The notes under the pieces: model-generated
What the model was told of the DNA's origin: nothing
Databases searched by the model: none
The model's input: only the letters and a program-made list of their open reading frames with translations
Source: Sarcocystis neurona
Taxonomy: Eukaryota > Apicomplexa > Conoidasida > Eucoccidiorida > Sarcocystidae
Assembly: GCA_000727475.1 (NCBI GenBank)
Contig: KL647312.1
Coordinates: forward strand, 992,001 to 1,056,000
Length of the DNA: 64,000 nt
Direction: 5' to 3'
Shown: positions 11,944 through 22,601 of the stretch, piece after piece
Position numbering within the stretch: the first letter of the stretch is position 1
How the letters are laid out: each line of letters begins with the position of its first letter
Program-made: the position numbers and the translations under genes

Positions 11944-12148
11944 GCCTGAGTTTTTTCCAGGCCCTCCAGGCGGCTTCCTTCTTTGCCTGCTGCGCGGCGC
12001 GCGCTGCTTCCAACTCCTCGATGATGGTCGTCTGCGTCGCTGTGGAACGTGCTGCTTCTCTTTTCTCCTTCTCTTCACGTCGTCTCAGTTCTTCTGCTGC
12101 AGCACGAATTCTCCGCTCCTCCCAGTCTCCACCTAGCGCCGAATCCCA
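11944..12148 (-). CDS. coiled-coil exon (Ala/Glu/Arg-rich helix)
   Basis: A 205-nt minus exon (68 codons plus 1 nt) lies between a GGTGCAG acceptor and a GC|GTAGGT donor. It begins WDSALGGDWEERRIR and continues as an amphipathic helix of EELRRREEKEKREAA type, then IIEELEAARAAQQAKKEAAW and RAWKKL. The heptad-like spacing of Leu/Ile/Ala among Glu/Lys/Arg predicts a coiled coil. A downstream acceptor about 45 bp away could add an Arg/Lys-rich tail ending at TGA 11806. The antisense reading is hydrophobic and Ser/Cys-rich and is judged a shadow. Partner and function unknown. Confidence 0.55.
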
Positions 12149-12159
12149 CTGCACCGCGC

Positions 12160-13250
12160 GGCAAATTTTCTGTTTTTCCTGCCCTCACCCCACACAAGGC
12201 ACGACCACACGCAGCAGCAGTGCAGGAAGCAGACAAGCGGACAGGAGGAAGCAGCACCAGCAGCCACACAGGAAAAAAGGCAGTTCGCCTCACAGACAGC
12301 AGAAACGAGGGGGGAGGACCACATCCCAGCAGCAGCGACATGCGCACCAGTACCAGCAGCACCATGGGCACTTGCAGAAGATGCGCAATACACGGAACAA
12401 GGACAAGCAAGAAGCAGCAGCTGCTGCAGCAGGACTTACAAACGCAGCACCGAACGAACCCATAGCGCAGCAAGCGAGCCGCTGCAGACAGCAGCTACAC
12501 GCGGCGGACGAGGTGGAGGAGTCTCGAAGAGAAGAAAGCATACCACTGCGCAGGAGGAGTCGTGCAAGTGCAGCGATGACAGCAGCAGCGCACATACACA
12601 GCAGCAGTGCACATACACAGCAGCAGCAACAGCAGCCCGACACACGAAGGGGCGCCGGGGGCAGCAGAAATCAGCAGTAGCGTCGGCAGCAGAATCCTTG
12701 AGGGGGGAGCCGCAGAAAAAGAGCAGCAGCAGCAGCCAACCGGCACACAAGGAAAGATTGACACGAAGTAGCCGCAGCCCGTACAACAGCAGCAACACGC
12801 AGAGAAAGGCAAGTGCAGAGGCCGCAGCAGCAGGAGGCAGGAGCAGCAGACAGCAGCGGAAGACTCTCAGCAGAGGCAGCAGCAGCCGAAGATCCGCAGC
12901 GGGACGGCCAGGAGAGGCGACCGAAGAAGCAGCAGCAGCCAAGTGCGGCGTTAGCCAGCTGCAGCAAGAAGGAGGGGAGTGCGCAGGGTACCACCGGCAG
13001 ACACACGACATGCCGCAGCACTAGCAGCTGCAGGAGAAGCCCAGACGCGGCCCCAGCAGCAGGGGCTGTTGCTTTTCCAAGAGCAACTGCTGCAGCAGCA
13101 GCACAAGCCGCAGCAGCGAGGAGGGCCACGGTCTAAACTGCACCAGCGTGCCGGCGCCGGAAAGCAGCAGCAGCAGCACAGAGAGGAAGCAGATGCAGGT
13201 ATGCGAGAAGGAAGAAGGCAGCTGCCGCGCAGCACACGCGGCTAGAAAGA
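12160..13250. repeat. CAG/CTG trinucleotide-rich region, coding strand unresolved
   Basis: Imperfect CAG (plus) / CTG (minus) repeats keep several frames open on both strands. The most protein-like readings are a plus frame near 13030-13245 (QQGLLLFQEQLLQQQHKPQQ, ending at TAG 13243) and minus Ala/Leu frames. At least one Gln- or Ala-rich exon is likely here, but none can be bounded by splice sites. Confidence 0.6.
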
Positions 13251-13608
13251 GAATAGAGAGCTGCTGTTGCTGGAGGTTTGTGTCTGCAGCACGACCACAG
13301 AAAGCGCCCAGCCCCCCTCCGGCAGCAGGTCCTGAGTCGCCCGCCACCATCGCTACACTTGGCAAAACAGAGACGCAGGCGTGCGTATAGAACTGTATCT
13401 GCACGTTGTTGCCTGGCTCCTGCAGTGCCAAGAGAGGAAGCGATCCAGTATATATATTGTTATGGACACAAGTGTAAGCACGCGTGGGCAGCGGACGAGG
13501 GGAACGGACACCTGCGCCATCCCATCCCGCCCTTGGATATATGTGCATCTCTCTCTCTTTTTTCAATCGCATTTCTCTCTCTTCTTCTCTGTCGAGACGG
13601 ATAAGGAC

Positions 13609-13734
13609 TTGCAAGAAAAGCCACGCCCACCCATTCGCAGACACAGATGCAGTGGAGGGCACCGAGAGAGCGAAGTATATGCGCGGAAGGGGAGTAGGCG
13701 TAGTAGAGGTAGTGCTGAGTCCATGCGCCGGACT
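13609..13734 (-). CDS. exon encoding hydrophobic membrane-like segments
   Basis: This 126-nt minus exon lies behind an acceptor preceded by a C/T-rich stretch (CTTGTAG). It reads SGAWTQHYLYYAYSPSAHIL followed by a hydrophobic stretch with LGALHCICVCEWVGVAFLA. The Trp/Tyr/His-rich start plus hydrophobic tail suggests a membrane protein. The upstream bases (13740-13930) are also open on minus, with FEHPAGVLGMCLARSWAAMP in another frame, probably a neighbouring exon. No family assigned. Confidence 0.4.
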
Positions 13735-14164
13735 CTACAAGCAGGGAGCTGGTGTACAAGCATGCAGAGAAGACGCCAACAGATACAATGCGGGCGACAG
13801 ACCCACATACACCCATGCGTGTGCATATGTGTGGTTCGACAGATGTGGCATGGCTGCCCAGGAGCGGGCCAGACACATCCCCAGAACTCCTGCTGGATGC
13901 TCGAACATGCACGTGTTTCTCGGCTCGTGTACCAGGATGATTTGCTGCTGCCTTCGCCCTATACGTCCAAACACATCTACGTGTGTATACATGTCGAATC
14001 GCGCTCGACTCTCTCCTCCTTGGTTCTGCCTTCTTTTGTGCGCAGAACTATACATACATATATATATATATATATGTATTTGCGTTATTTTTTTCTGTCT
14101 CTCGCTTTCTACGTACACATACGTTTATATCTGCATATACTTTTCTTCCTTTCTCTGGTTTCCT

Positions 14165-14330
14165 CTACTGCTGCATTTGCTTAACGTGTGCTCGGTTGAT
14201 GCAAGCTTCTTGGCTACTTCGCGTCCGACACTGCATGTCCACGTTGCCCGAGCCTCTGTCCTCCTTCTCCTCCTTTTCTTGCGCTATTACACCACGAAGC
14301 GGGAGGCAGGGAGGACTATAGAGAGGTAAG
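14165..14330 (-). CDS. short terminal exon, charged C-terminus
   Basis: A minus frame behind a CTCTATAG acceptor near 14320 reads EKEEKEDRGSGNVDMQCRTR, then SSQEACINRAHVKQMQQ, and stops at 14165. The composition is protein-like, but the plus strand over the same bases is also open (a hydrophobic reading). Upstream exons would have to lie between 14330 and the stop of the next minus gene at 14755, which holds only short frames. Confidence 0.3.
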
Positions 14331-14754
14331 ACTTTAGAACTGGATGGGATGAGGCCTCTATGAACGACCTCACGCATGCAGGTGAAGAGTGCGGGTACAA
14401 GATCACGTGTGTACACAGATCCCTGCATACACGTATATATGCAAAGATATATACATACACACACATGTATTTGTAGAGAGTCCTAACTAGACTTGTGCGT
14501 ATTTGTGCGTGTGTACGTAGACATCTGCCTCTACAAATGTGAAACTTGTCCACAGATGGACTCTTTTTAATTCCAACTACTACTATACAACACACCCACA
14601 CAAAGGCGCCTACATCTGCCTCTCTGTGATTACGAAAGGTAATCGTCTAGGAACAACGTGTCTTTCTCCGTATAATATCGAGTATGCACGCTTTTCCATT
14701 TCAGCCGCACACTCAAACAGGCCCTATCCCCCCTCCCAGATCTGGCTCTGCCGC

Positions 14755-16775
14755 TCAGGACGCCGTACGCATGCAGACATATCTGTCCCTGCGGAAACCA
14801 CCACGGGAGGCTGGCCCGCGCCCACGCGGAGTGCCGCTGCTAGCTGTGGTGGTCCTCGGGTGCTGTTGCTGTGGCAACGCACTTTTCAACGGGAGCGTCT
14901 CGCCCCTGTCTGCGTCTGGGGCGTCCTGCTGTGAAAGCCATGCAGCGGCGCCGATCCGCAGCAGCTCCCTGGCGATCGATAGCGCTTGCAGATGAAGACA
15001 GCAGCAGCGACGCAGCCAGCAGCCGTGGATATACAGCGCTTCCTCAGAGCGGCACGCACATCCCCGCGTGTCTCGGGATGCGGGAACGTACGTAGACACA
15101 GTAAGTTGAAATCGGGTACGTCCACTCTGTTCACGTCTATGTGTCCCAGCAGCGACAGAGCGATCTGCTTGTGTGTGTGTGTGTGTGTGCGGCTTTTTCC
15201 ACCTACAAAAGAATGGGCTACAAACACGAGAGCAGAGCCCCCGACCAGTCAACCGGCCTGCAGACTCCTTTTCCGCCGGTTGTCCTTGTTCTGCTCATCT
15301 GCAGCCTCGCCACACAGACACACATTCGTTCGAAACGAGTAGACACGCGCGGCGGCGGAAGTGCAGGCCTCTCGCCAGGGACGCGAAGAAATGTCGTTTG
15401 TTACTAGAGAGCAGACAGGCAACACGTTGTAGGGGTCAGCTGTATCTCTCGTGCAAGTTTCTTTTCTCTGGAGCGTCGCACGTACCAGGGAGTCGGTCTG
15501 CGTAGAACCAATGGTCAGAGAAACCAGGGGGGTATTTGTGGCAGCAGACCGCTGGGGAGGTGTCGCTTCGACCCCCTGCTCCGACACCGAAGGCTGGACT
15601 TGCACCGCCACAGTCACAAAGCCTTCGTACGTCGTCTGCGTCTCGACGGTGCGGCAGACACACGTGCAGGTGACGCCTCGCTCTCGCGTGTTGCAGGACA
15701 CTTGGACTCCGCATTCCTGCAGAGGGTGTCCCGTCGGGTCTGCTGACGCTCCCAGCACCCGCGCCCCGCCCCGCAGCAACTGCGCGATCACTGCGTTCAG
15801 CTGTCACGCAAAACACCCCCACCCAACAACGCACGCACCAACGCCCCCCCACACTGCAGCAGCAGGACAAGGAGGAAAGGACGAGGAGGAGGGAAAGGAG
15901 ACAGAAGAGGAGGAAAAAATGCTGCAGCGCAGAGGAGGGGTGACACGGGCGACCCGACAGCAGGCGCAACAACAGGCGGCAACAAAAAAGCCGGAGGAAG
16001 AGCAGGAACAAGCTTTGAACAAGCTTTGAAGCAACAGGACACTGGAACGAGACACAGCTGCAGCAGCGAGACATGCGAATGCAGTATACTAGCCGCAGGA
16101 CAGCATCCCCGATAGCAGAACAGACGCAGCAGCAGGAGCAGCAGTGTCGGCAAGTAAGAGCCGCAGCAGCGACGTACGCACCAGAACGGCTGCGTCACCA
16201 GCAGCTGCAGCGGACGAACGAAAGCAGCAGGAGTCGTCGCATTACCGACATCGCAGTAGCCCCTAAGGGTCCTTCTTCCTTGTCTACGAGAAGCAGCAGC
16301 GTAGGAGTCCTTCGAGTGCACGGAATGTACGTACAACCGCAGAACCGCAGCGGCAGCGTCAATCCGTCAATCCTTTAAGGTGTGCCTAATCTCCCACATA
16401 TGCGTACATATATGTACATATATACATATATATATATATATATTTATATATATTTATATATATAGATGTTTTTGTGAGTGTGTATGTAGAGCTGTGAATA
16501 TATCCGTACACGCAACCTTGTCAAAGATTTCTTTTTCTGCATGAGCTCCAGTCGCGGCACGTTGGCGGAGATGGTGACCACACACCCGAGCTGCAGCAAC
16601 AAAGACCGTGTTGGATCAAAAGAAAGACACAGAGATAGAGAAAGCAAGTGGAAACCGACAACACGCCGGTGGTACACTGCAGCACTTACTGCGCCTTCTT
16701 CAGAGATTGCACGTCGGTGCCTGCGAAATTTGTATCGAGCCAGACGCACGAGTAACTGCAGCAGCTCGTCGAATT
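14755..16775 (-). CDS. multi-exon protein with a Cys-rich domain, unknown function
   Basis: Exons on minus: 16775-16690 (FDELLQLLVRLARYKFRRHR, perfect donor GTAAGT), 16590-16517 (LGCVVTISANVPRLELMQKK, behind a long C/T tract and TGCTGCAG), 15800-15254, 15202-15092 (QIALSLLGHIDVNRVDVPDF) and 14984-14755, ending MRTAS and TGA. Phases agree at 16690/16590 (0/0), 15254/15202 (1/2) and 15092/14984 (1/2). An exon is still missing between 16517 (exit phase 2) and 15800 (entry phase 0). The 547-nt exon has high third-position GC and pairs of Cys in the patterns ECGVQVSCN, TCTCVCRT and NVCLCGEA, suggesting disulfide or metal binding. Without splicing at 15254 the frame would stop at 15249. Family not recognised. 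Confidence 0.6.
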
Positions 16776-17363
16776 CTGTGACGGACAGCGAAGACGCAGC
16801 AGTCGCAACATCCCACACTCACGACGTTCAACAGTACCCCAGCATGCTCGAGAGGTGTATTACTGAGAGGATGGTGCATGCGTTCCAGCGGAACAAGCAG
16901 GCACACCAGTGCCGGCTGCTGCCTCAGATACATAACACCTGCCGCTGCTGCACAGATACAGGAGACGCTGCCCTGCAGGCTCTATACTAGGGGCGCTGGC
17001 CGATTCTATGGCAGGCTGCTCCGGGTCTAAATACGAGAACTGCTGCTGCTCGGAGATACACTAGCTGTTGCACTTGGTAATGTAGCACCTGCTGCCGGAA
17101 GGAAACTGTATGCACTGAACCAGCGGCCGCAGCAGCTGCCACGCCTACAGGAGTTGGTCGTGCTGCCTACAGTGGCCGGGCGAAGGCTGTTTTGTAACAA
17201 GTGCTGCGCCTGCAGTTGCCCCTGCGTCTAGCTGCAGCAGCTTGTGGAGTCGTCGCTTTTGCACCAACAGACACTCACGTACATACACCTGCACCCACTT
17301 AAGACACCCAACATGTACGTACAGATAAGGAACCAGACAAGAAGAAACGGGCATTCACATTTC

Positions 17364-20324
17364 TTATTCCGGTTCAGCTGCAGCAGCAGCTTCTAGAGTC
17401 TCTACAGCAGGGGCCGCGGCTACCACTTGTGTCAACTCTACCAGCCACGACTCTACACCTATCGCTGCTACGTCCTGTGTTCGCAACTGCTGCGGCCACC
17501 TTCCTGCTGTCGCTGCTTTGCTGCGTCTGCTCTCAGGTTGCTGCTGCTACAGGTCCGCTGCTGCTGCGCTGTTTTGGTGTTGCTGCGTGTGCTCCGTGGC
17601 TACTCTTCCAGGTGCCCTGTTGTCCTGCTTCGTTTGCTGCCCCTGCTGCCCTGCTGCTGTTCTGCCCCCTTACTGATTGCTTGCGCCTTACCAGCAAGGA
17701 AGAACTCTTTATGTTGGACTACTCCTCGGAAGATGTATTTGAGAACGTCGGGGTCTTTGTCGCTGGTGGAAAACAGTCCGGTGTCTACACACTGCAGCAG
17801 CAAGACACATATCAAAGACAGTCCCCATCACCTCCTATGCAGCTGCCTTTCTGCGGGAGTCGCACATTTTATCTGCTGTTCTCTATCTTCTTGTTGCTGC
17901 CGCCGCACGGTGAAGTTCGCCTGTCTGCTGGAAGCCTGATCGACGCGGGTCCTACTGCTGCAAGTGCTGACACTGCTGCGTTTGACGGCCTGGAAAAGGC
18001 CTCGTCGCTGAACGTGTTTGCACAGCAACAGCAGCGGCAACGTCAGCAGGAGCAAGGACAAAAGCCGCAGCAGCAACACCAGCAGCAGCCAATCCTACCG
18101 CGGCACCAGCAGCGCCAAAGTGGTGCGTTCGCCAGTTCCAGCAGCAGCGCCTCGTCTCCCTCCTCCTGCTACTCGGCAGCAGCAATTGTCACAACAGGTT
18201 CAGTGGCAGACGCGCACGAGATTTGTCACATGCAGTTGCAGCTTTCTAAGCGGTTTATGGCCCGACTGCGAGATTGCCAGCAATACGAGCAGAAGCACTC
18301 CTTCTTTTTCGTCCATTTTCTGAACTCACCATCTGAATCCACCGGGACTCCGTCATGTACAGGTTGTATGAGTAGGTCAGAAAAAGACGGAGAAGCAAAC
18401 TTTCCAGGTGAGCAGCAATGTAGATGATCTGGGTGCCCTCCCGTGGCTGCCGGCGCACGTACACCCGATCGCACTGAGCCGGCTGCGAGCGACCCCCTTC
18501 TCTCCCTGCCGCGCCTCGTCCTCTGGGTCTGTCTCCTCTCGTCGCAGGAGACGCAGCACGAGATGCGGTGCCAGCAGCCACAGACGCCTCGTAAGCAACA
18601 GCAGCAGCAGTCGCCGTGTGCATGAAGGACGGAGGCAACCGGGGACTAAACGGTTCTGCAGCAGACCGTCTTCTTCCCCTATCACCAGGAGTCGTAGCGA
18701 CACGCCTGCGGCGTGTCTCTTTGTCCAGTTGCTGAAGACGTGTGTGGTGTGAGAGCTGCTGCTCGGACACGCTGCTGCTGAGGCTGCTGATGCTTTTTTC
18801 TTCAAAACTTGCTGCAGCTAGTTTCTGCCATCCTCGCGGACTGCCCGAATCATCCGTGAAGCCCCCCCTTCTGCTTTCTTTTCGACGTTGCTCTCTCCTC
18901 CTGCTCCGGCTGCTGGGACTTGCTGCCACCACACGCCTGCCTGCAGCCCGCGTCCATGGAGGTGACCACCTCTCAGAAGCAGAAGACTCTGCCGGAGAGG
19001 ACGTCCTTTCACCTGCACGATCTCCGCCCCGTGCGGCTCGAGCACCTGCGGCAGCAGCCTGCACAGCTGCTGGTTTCCCCGCGGCTGCCCCTTTTACTTT
19101 TTCGGCTGCAGGAGCTCTACTATCTGCTGCTGCGGGTGAAGCGGCTCTTGCAGCTGTTTCCATTCCACCTGGACCTGCTGCTATGGCAGTGCCGGTACCA
19201 GGCTCACCCGTCACCTCTGCTTTGGCGCCTGCTGCTGCTTTTCCCGCTCGCAATTCCCCTCCTGCCTCTTGTTCTATTGCTGCCCCTCGTACTCCTGCAG
19301 TGTCACTTTTCGCGTCTGCTGTCCGAGCTGTTGCGCCTGCGGCCTTTTTCCCCGGTAGCACCGGCGGTTGCTGCTGCTGCGGTTGTTCTTTTGCTGCAGG
19401 CGCCTCTTTAAGAGAAAGTGCTGCCTTTTCTGGGGCTACTGCGCCAGCAGGCGGGGCAGCAGCCGGATCCGCCTTTGCAGCAACAGCCAGAGCAACAGTC
19501 TTGTCAACACCAGGAACAGCGAGGAGAGCAGGCTTAGGAGTACCACCAGCAGGCTTAGCCGTAGCAGGAGGGGCGACTGGTGGCTTAGCAGCACCAAATG
19601 CAGTACTAAGAGCAGGCTTAGCAACCCCAGCAGTAGGAACACCAGCCGTCTTCTTCTTAACATCAGGAGCAGCAGGTACAGACAAGGCGGCAGCAGGAGC
19701 AAGAATAGGCTTACCAGCAGGAGCAAGAAAAGGCTTACCAGCAGCAGCAGGTGCAAGAGCAGGTTTGGCATCAGCACCTGGAGTAACGGGAGCAGGCTTA
19801 CCAGCAGCAGCAGGAGCAAGAACAGCCTTGGCGGCAGCGGGTGGAGTGAGAAGATGAGGCTTCGCAGCTGCGGTAGGCTTCCCACCAGGAGTCACAACAG
19901 GTAGCGCAGTTTTTTTAGAAGTACCAAGCGGGGCAGCAAGAGAGGGCTTAGAGGTGACACCCGCGCTGCTCAGTCCAGTCTTAGGAGCAGCAGCAGTTGA
20001 TCCAGCAGCAGCTGAGGTAGGAGCAGACGAGGTAGCCTCGTCTTCTGGACGAAATGTAGGTTGTCCTGGCAACTGTTTTCCCTGACCTAGTCTTTCTTTT
20101 GATGACAGCGACCCACTGATATTAGGTGCAGCTGCTACTGCGAGTTCTGTTGCTGCCGCTGCTGGGGTCTTTGCTACTGCCCCTTCTGCCAGTGACTCTG
20201 ATTTTCCTGCTGCTGCTGCTGGTGCTGGAGTTGTCACTGGTCGTGGTGGGAATTTTTTCAGTTTCGCTGGTGGTGCTCCCGTCGGGAGAGCCTCACGCTG
20301 GGTCTTTGCAGCGGAACTCTCCAT
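17364..20324 (-). CDS. Ala/Pro/Lys-rich protein with degenerate KP repeats
   Basis: ATG at 20324 has a good context (AAAGATGG) with an in-frame TAG 9 bp upstream. Exon 1 runs to 18330 (665 codons), where the perfect donor ATG|GTGAGTTC follows. Residues 1-120 are Ala/Pro-rich. Residues about 125-270 hold repeats of the form KPALAPAAAG. Then come Ala/Gly/Arg-rich sequence, an RS-rich basic patch (SPSSRSRRREQRRK) and a non-repetitive end, IAAHLESLLLRLFLTYSYNL and TESRWIQM. Good 3' exons are 17791-17692 (LFSTSDKDPDVLKYIFRG, donor GCTG|GTAAGG) and 17503-17364 (VAAIGVESWLVELTQVV, ending AEPE and TAA), which join in phase. The link between 18330 and 17791 is not closed; a piece with RRQQQEDREQQIK lies between. 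Function unknown. Confidence 0.55.
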
Positions 20325-20471
20325 CTTTGGCTACTGCTGTTGCGTTGAACTGGACATAGGTAAATGTCTGTCGCTTGTTTACAGAAATTATGCACACGCG
20401 TACTTATACTTTCATTGTCCCTGCGGCTCTTCATATATGCTGCTGCTGGTGCTGCCGTTCCGCGCTCCTCA

Positions 20472-20795
20472 GTCGCTCGTGACTCTTGACCAGCGGCTGG
20501 GTGCGATTCTTCTTCTAACTGCAGAAAAAGAATCGACTCCTTCTACTGCTCCTGCTGCGGCGGGATCATGCAGCCGCTGCTGGTGCTGCTGCATGAGGCG
20601 CTACCGGGGCCAGGAACGCTGCCGTTGCTGCTTGAGGACCTGGACCTGCTGGTGTTCTGTGCATGAAGCGCTCCTGCAAGCCAACGCTGGTGCTGTGGTT
20701 GCGAGAAGAGCCCGTCCTGCTGCTCGCGCAAAACGATACCTCTGCTGCTTCACCCTCACGCCAGTATACAATCTGTACGGGTCTACGTGAAGGAC
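20472..20795 (-). CDS. candidate minus exon(s) upstream of the KP-repeat gene
   Basis: Two protein-like minus frames lie side by side. One (about 20795-20610) has VYWREGEAAEVSFCASSRTG, a LQERFMH segment and an Ala-rich end. The other (about 20570-20472) reads LHDPAAAGAVEGVDSFSAV, then RRRIAPSRWSRVTSD and a stop. They may be one gene whose terminal exon ends at 20472. Exact splice sites are not convincing and nearby bases are CTG-rich. Confidence 0.3.
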
Positions 20796-21410
20796 GCATC
20801 CGCGATACACAACGCATTCACGTCCACAACGCAGATGTTTGGATTCAGAGAGACGGATACGATGCGTACTTGTACTGATACGTAGGCGGATGTACCACCA
20901 CAATTATACACCGCTCTGCTTGGGTGCACCCATATGTTTCCCATCATACCTGAGAGGACCAGCAAACACGTGTGTGCATAGGCAAGTGGACACGCAGAGT
21001 CACCACAGATGATAGTTTAAAATACATCCATCCTAGAAAGAGGCAGCAGACAGGTGGCGTAGCGTGTGTGCTTCCGTCCGTGTACATTGCGGCGGTCCTG
21101 TGTGCCGCAGCTATTTCACCGATACCAGGCGGCACCCGCAGCACTGCTAGCGCGTGTAGTAACAGCAGTAGCAGCAAGAGGCACCCCAAGATGTTAGCAA
21201 CAGCAACCGCACGATGGCGAACGCCACCATCGGTAGCAGCAACAACAGCTGCCTCAAGCGCAGTATCAGGAGCCCCGCAGCACTTCAACAGCAGCTGTAA
21301 GAAGCGTTTTCATCGAGCACCTACCGCAGCGCAGCCACAACCGCCGTCGCCGCAGCCGCAGCAGCGACGTCCGCAGAAGCGGCAGCAAACGGAACAACAA
21401 GCTGAGCAGG

Positions 21411-21835
21411 AACAGCAGCCCAGGTGTACCTGTATAGCCCCAGCTTCTACCGCAGCAGCAGCACCAAGATGTCCAGTAGCAGCAAACAAACAGGAGTCGC
21501 TGCAGCGCGCGCAGCACCGTCAGCAGCGACGGTTGCTACCACACCGGCAAGAGCGAATGGCACAGCAGGAACAGAGGGAGTTTGAGTTGGAGTGGCCATT
21601 GGATCGGAGTTTCATGTGCGGCAGGCAGGGCATTGTGTGAACATAGATTGTGACGGTGTCTATGTCTCTGACGCAACTGTTGTTGTCGACGAGAAAGGAG
21701 AGAAACAGATGACGGAAGACACGCGGACCAAGTCGGCGATGCAGCAGGGTGGAAAGCAGGCTCCAAAAAGACGCGCTTGTTATCTTCAGAGAGATCTGCC
21801 GAGACTTGACTGCAGCAGACATCCCGTTACTGCAG
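21411..21835 (+). CDS. possible DCB/HUS-region exon of a Sec7-type ArfGEF
   Basis: The exon 21760-21835 (1 nt plus 25 codons, GCAG acceptor, CAG|GTCGTG donor) codes for LQKDALVIFREICRDLT and then AADIPLLQ. Human BIG-family Arf guanine exchange factors carry a segment of the form LQKDAFLVFRxLCKLS N-terminal to the Sec7 domain; the match LQKDA--(V/I)FR--C is good but short. Just upstream in plus frames are AQVYLYSPSFYRSSSTK (from about 21411) and, after an in-frame TGA near 21585, HCVNIDCDGVYVSDATVVVD followed by Lys/Glu/Thr-rich linker. No Sec7 catalytic domain was found. A minus frame is also open over 21535-21820, so strand and identity are tentative. Confidence 0.35.
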
Positions 21836-22004
21836 GTCGTGCGCGACCCACCAAGATCCGGCTACCACGATTGCCGACGTTTTCCTGCGGCTCCTGCCGT
21901 TGTGCTAGCTACCACAGCACGGCCGCTTTGTAGATGCTGCCGTAGCTGGTCTTCGTCATGGTTCGACGGACCGGTAGTGCTGCAGCAGGCAGGTTTCGTT
22001 GCTA

Positions 22005-22200
22005 ACGCTACAGCCTGTTTTCTACTGCACCCATCACACCGTTACTGCTGTACCAGAGATGGATCTGGAGCTGCAGCTAGCACCTGCTGGCGCGGCCGCC
22101 ACGGCGGCGCCGTCTGTCGAGCTGCTGGAGCGCCGGCGCGTGCTTACGCTGCTACAATCGTATTTCCGTCCTTGCTGGTCGGTCAGATGTTGGTACTGGA
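22005..22200 (+). CDS. candidate plus exon downstream of the ArfGEF-like exon
   Basis: Behind CTGCTGTACCAG near 22054 a plus frame reads MDLELQLAPAGAA, then an Ala-rich stretch and SVELLERRRVLTLLQSYFRP. The helical end resembles the kind of sequence that follows the LQKDA motif in BIG-type proteins, but the phase does not connect directly to the exon ending at 21835. The antisense frame is also open. Low confidence. Confidence 0.25.
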
Positions 22201-22601
22201 ACCTCCTCCCTGCGGCCACAGCACGTTTCCGGCGGTTGAGCGGAGGGAGGTTCGTGTTGCTTTCAGGGTCAAGATGGAGGGGAGAATCTCCTCCTCGGGT
22301 AGCTAGCTGCCGTGCACAGCAGTGCAGTCACAAGGTGGCTCACGAAGGCCGCGACGACGCCGCCAGCCTCCAACAGAACCAGTACTATGAGAATGTAATC
22401 ATACATCGATGCATCTTGTTAGAAGCATCAGTATCAGGGAAGGAGAATAACACAAAGAATATATCTTTGCAAAGCGTGTACATGTGCGTATACCTTGGCT
22501 CACACACGCACATGCGGACACACCTTTGTCTCCGCGAACCACTGCACGAGATCAACGTTGATATATTCCAAAAATGCACGTGATCTTTGGTGACTCCTTA
22601 C

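Noticed and set aside
17429..18427. 332-codon plus frame over the 3' part of the KP-repeat gene
   Set aside because: It lacks an ATG, and the minus strand gives phase-matched exons with strong donor and acceptor sites; some plus segments look protein-like, so this is not fully excluded.
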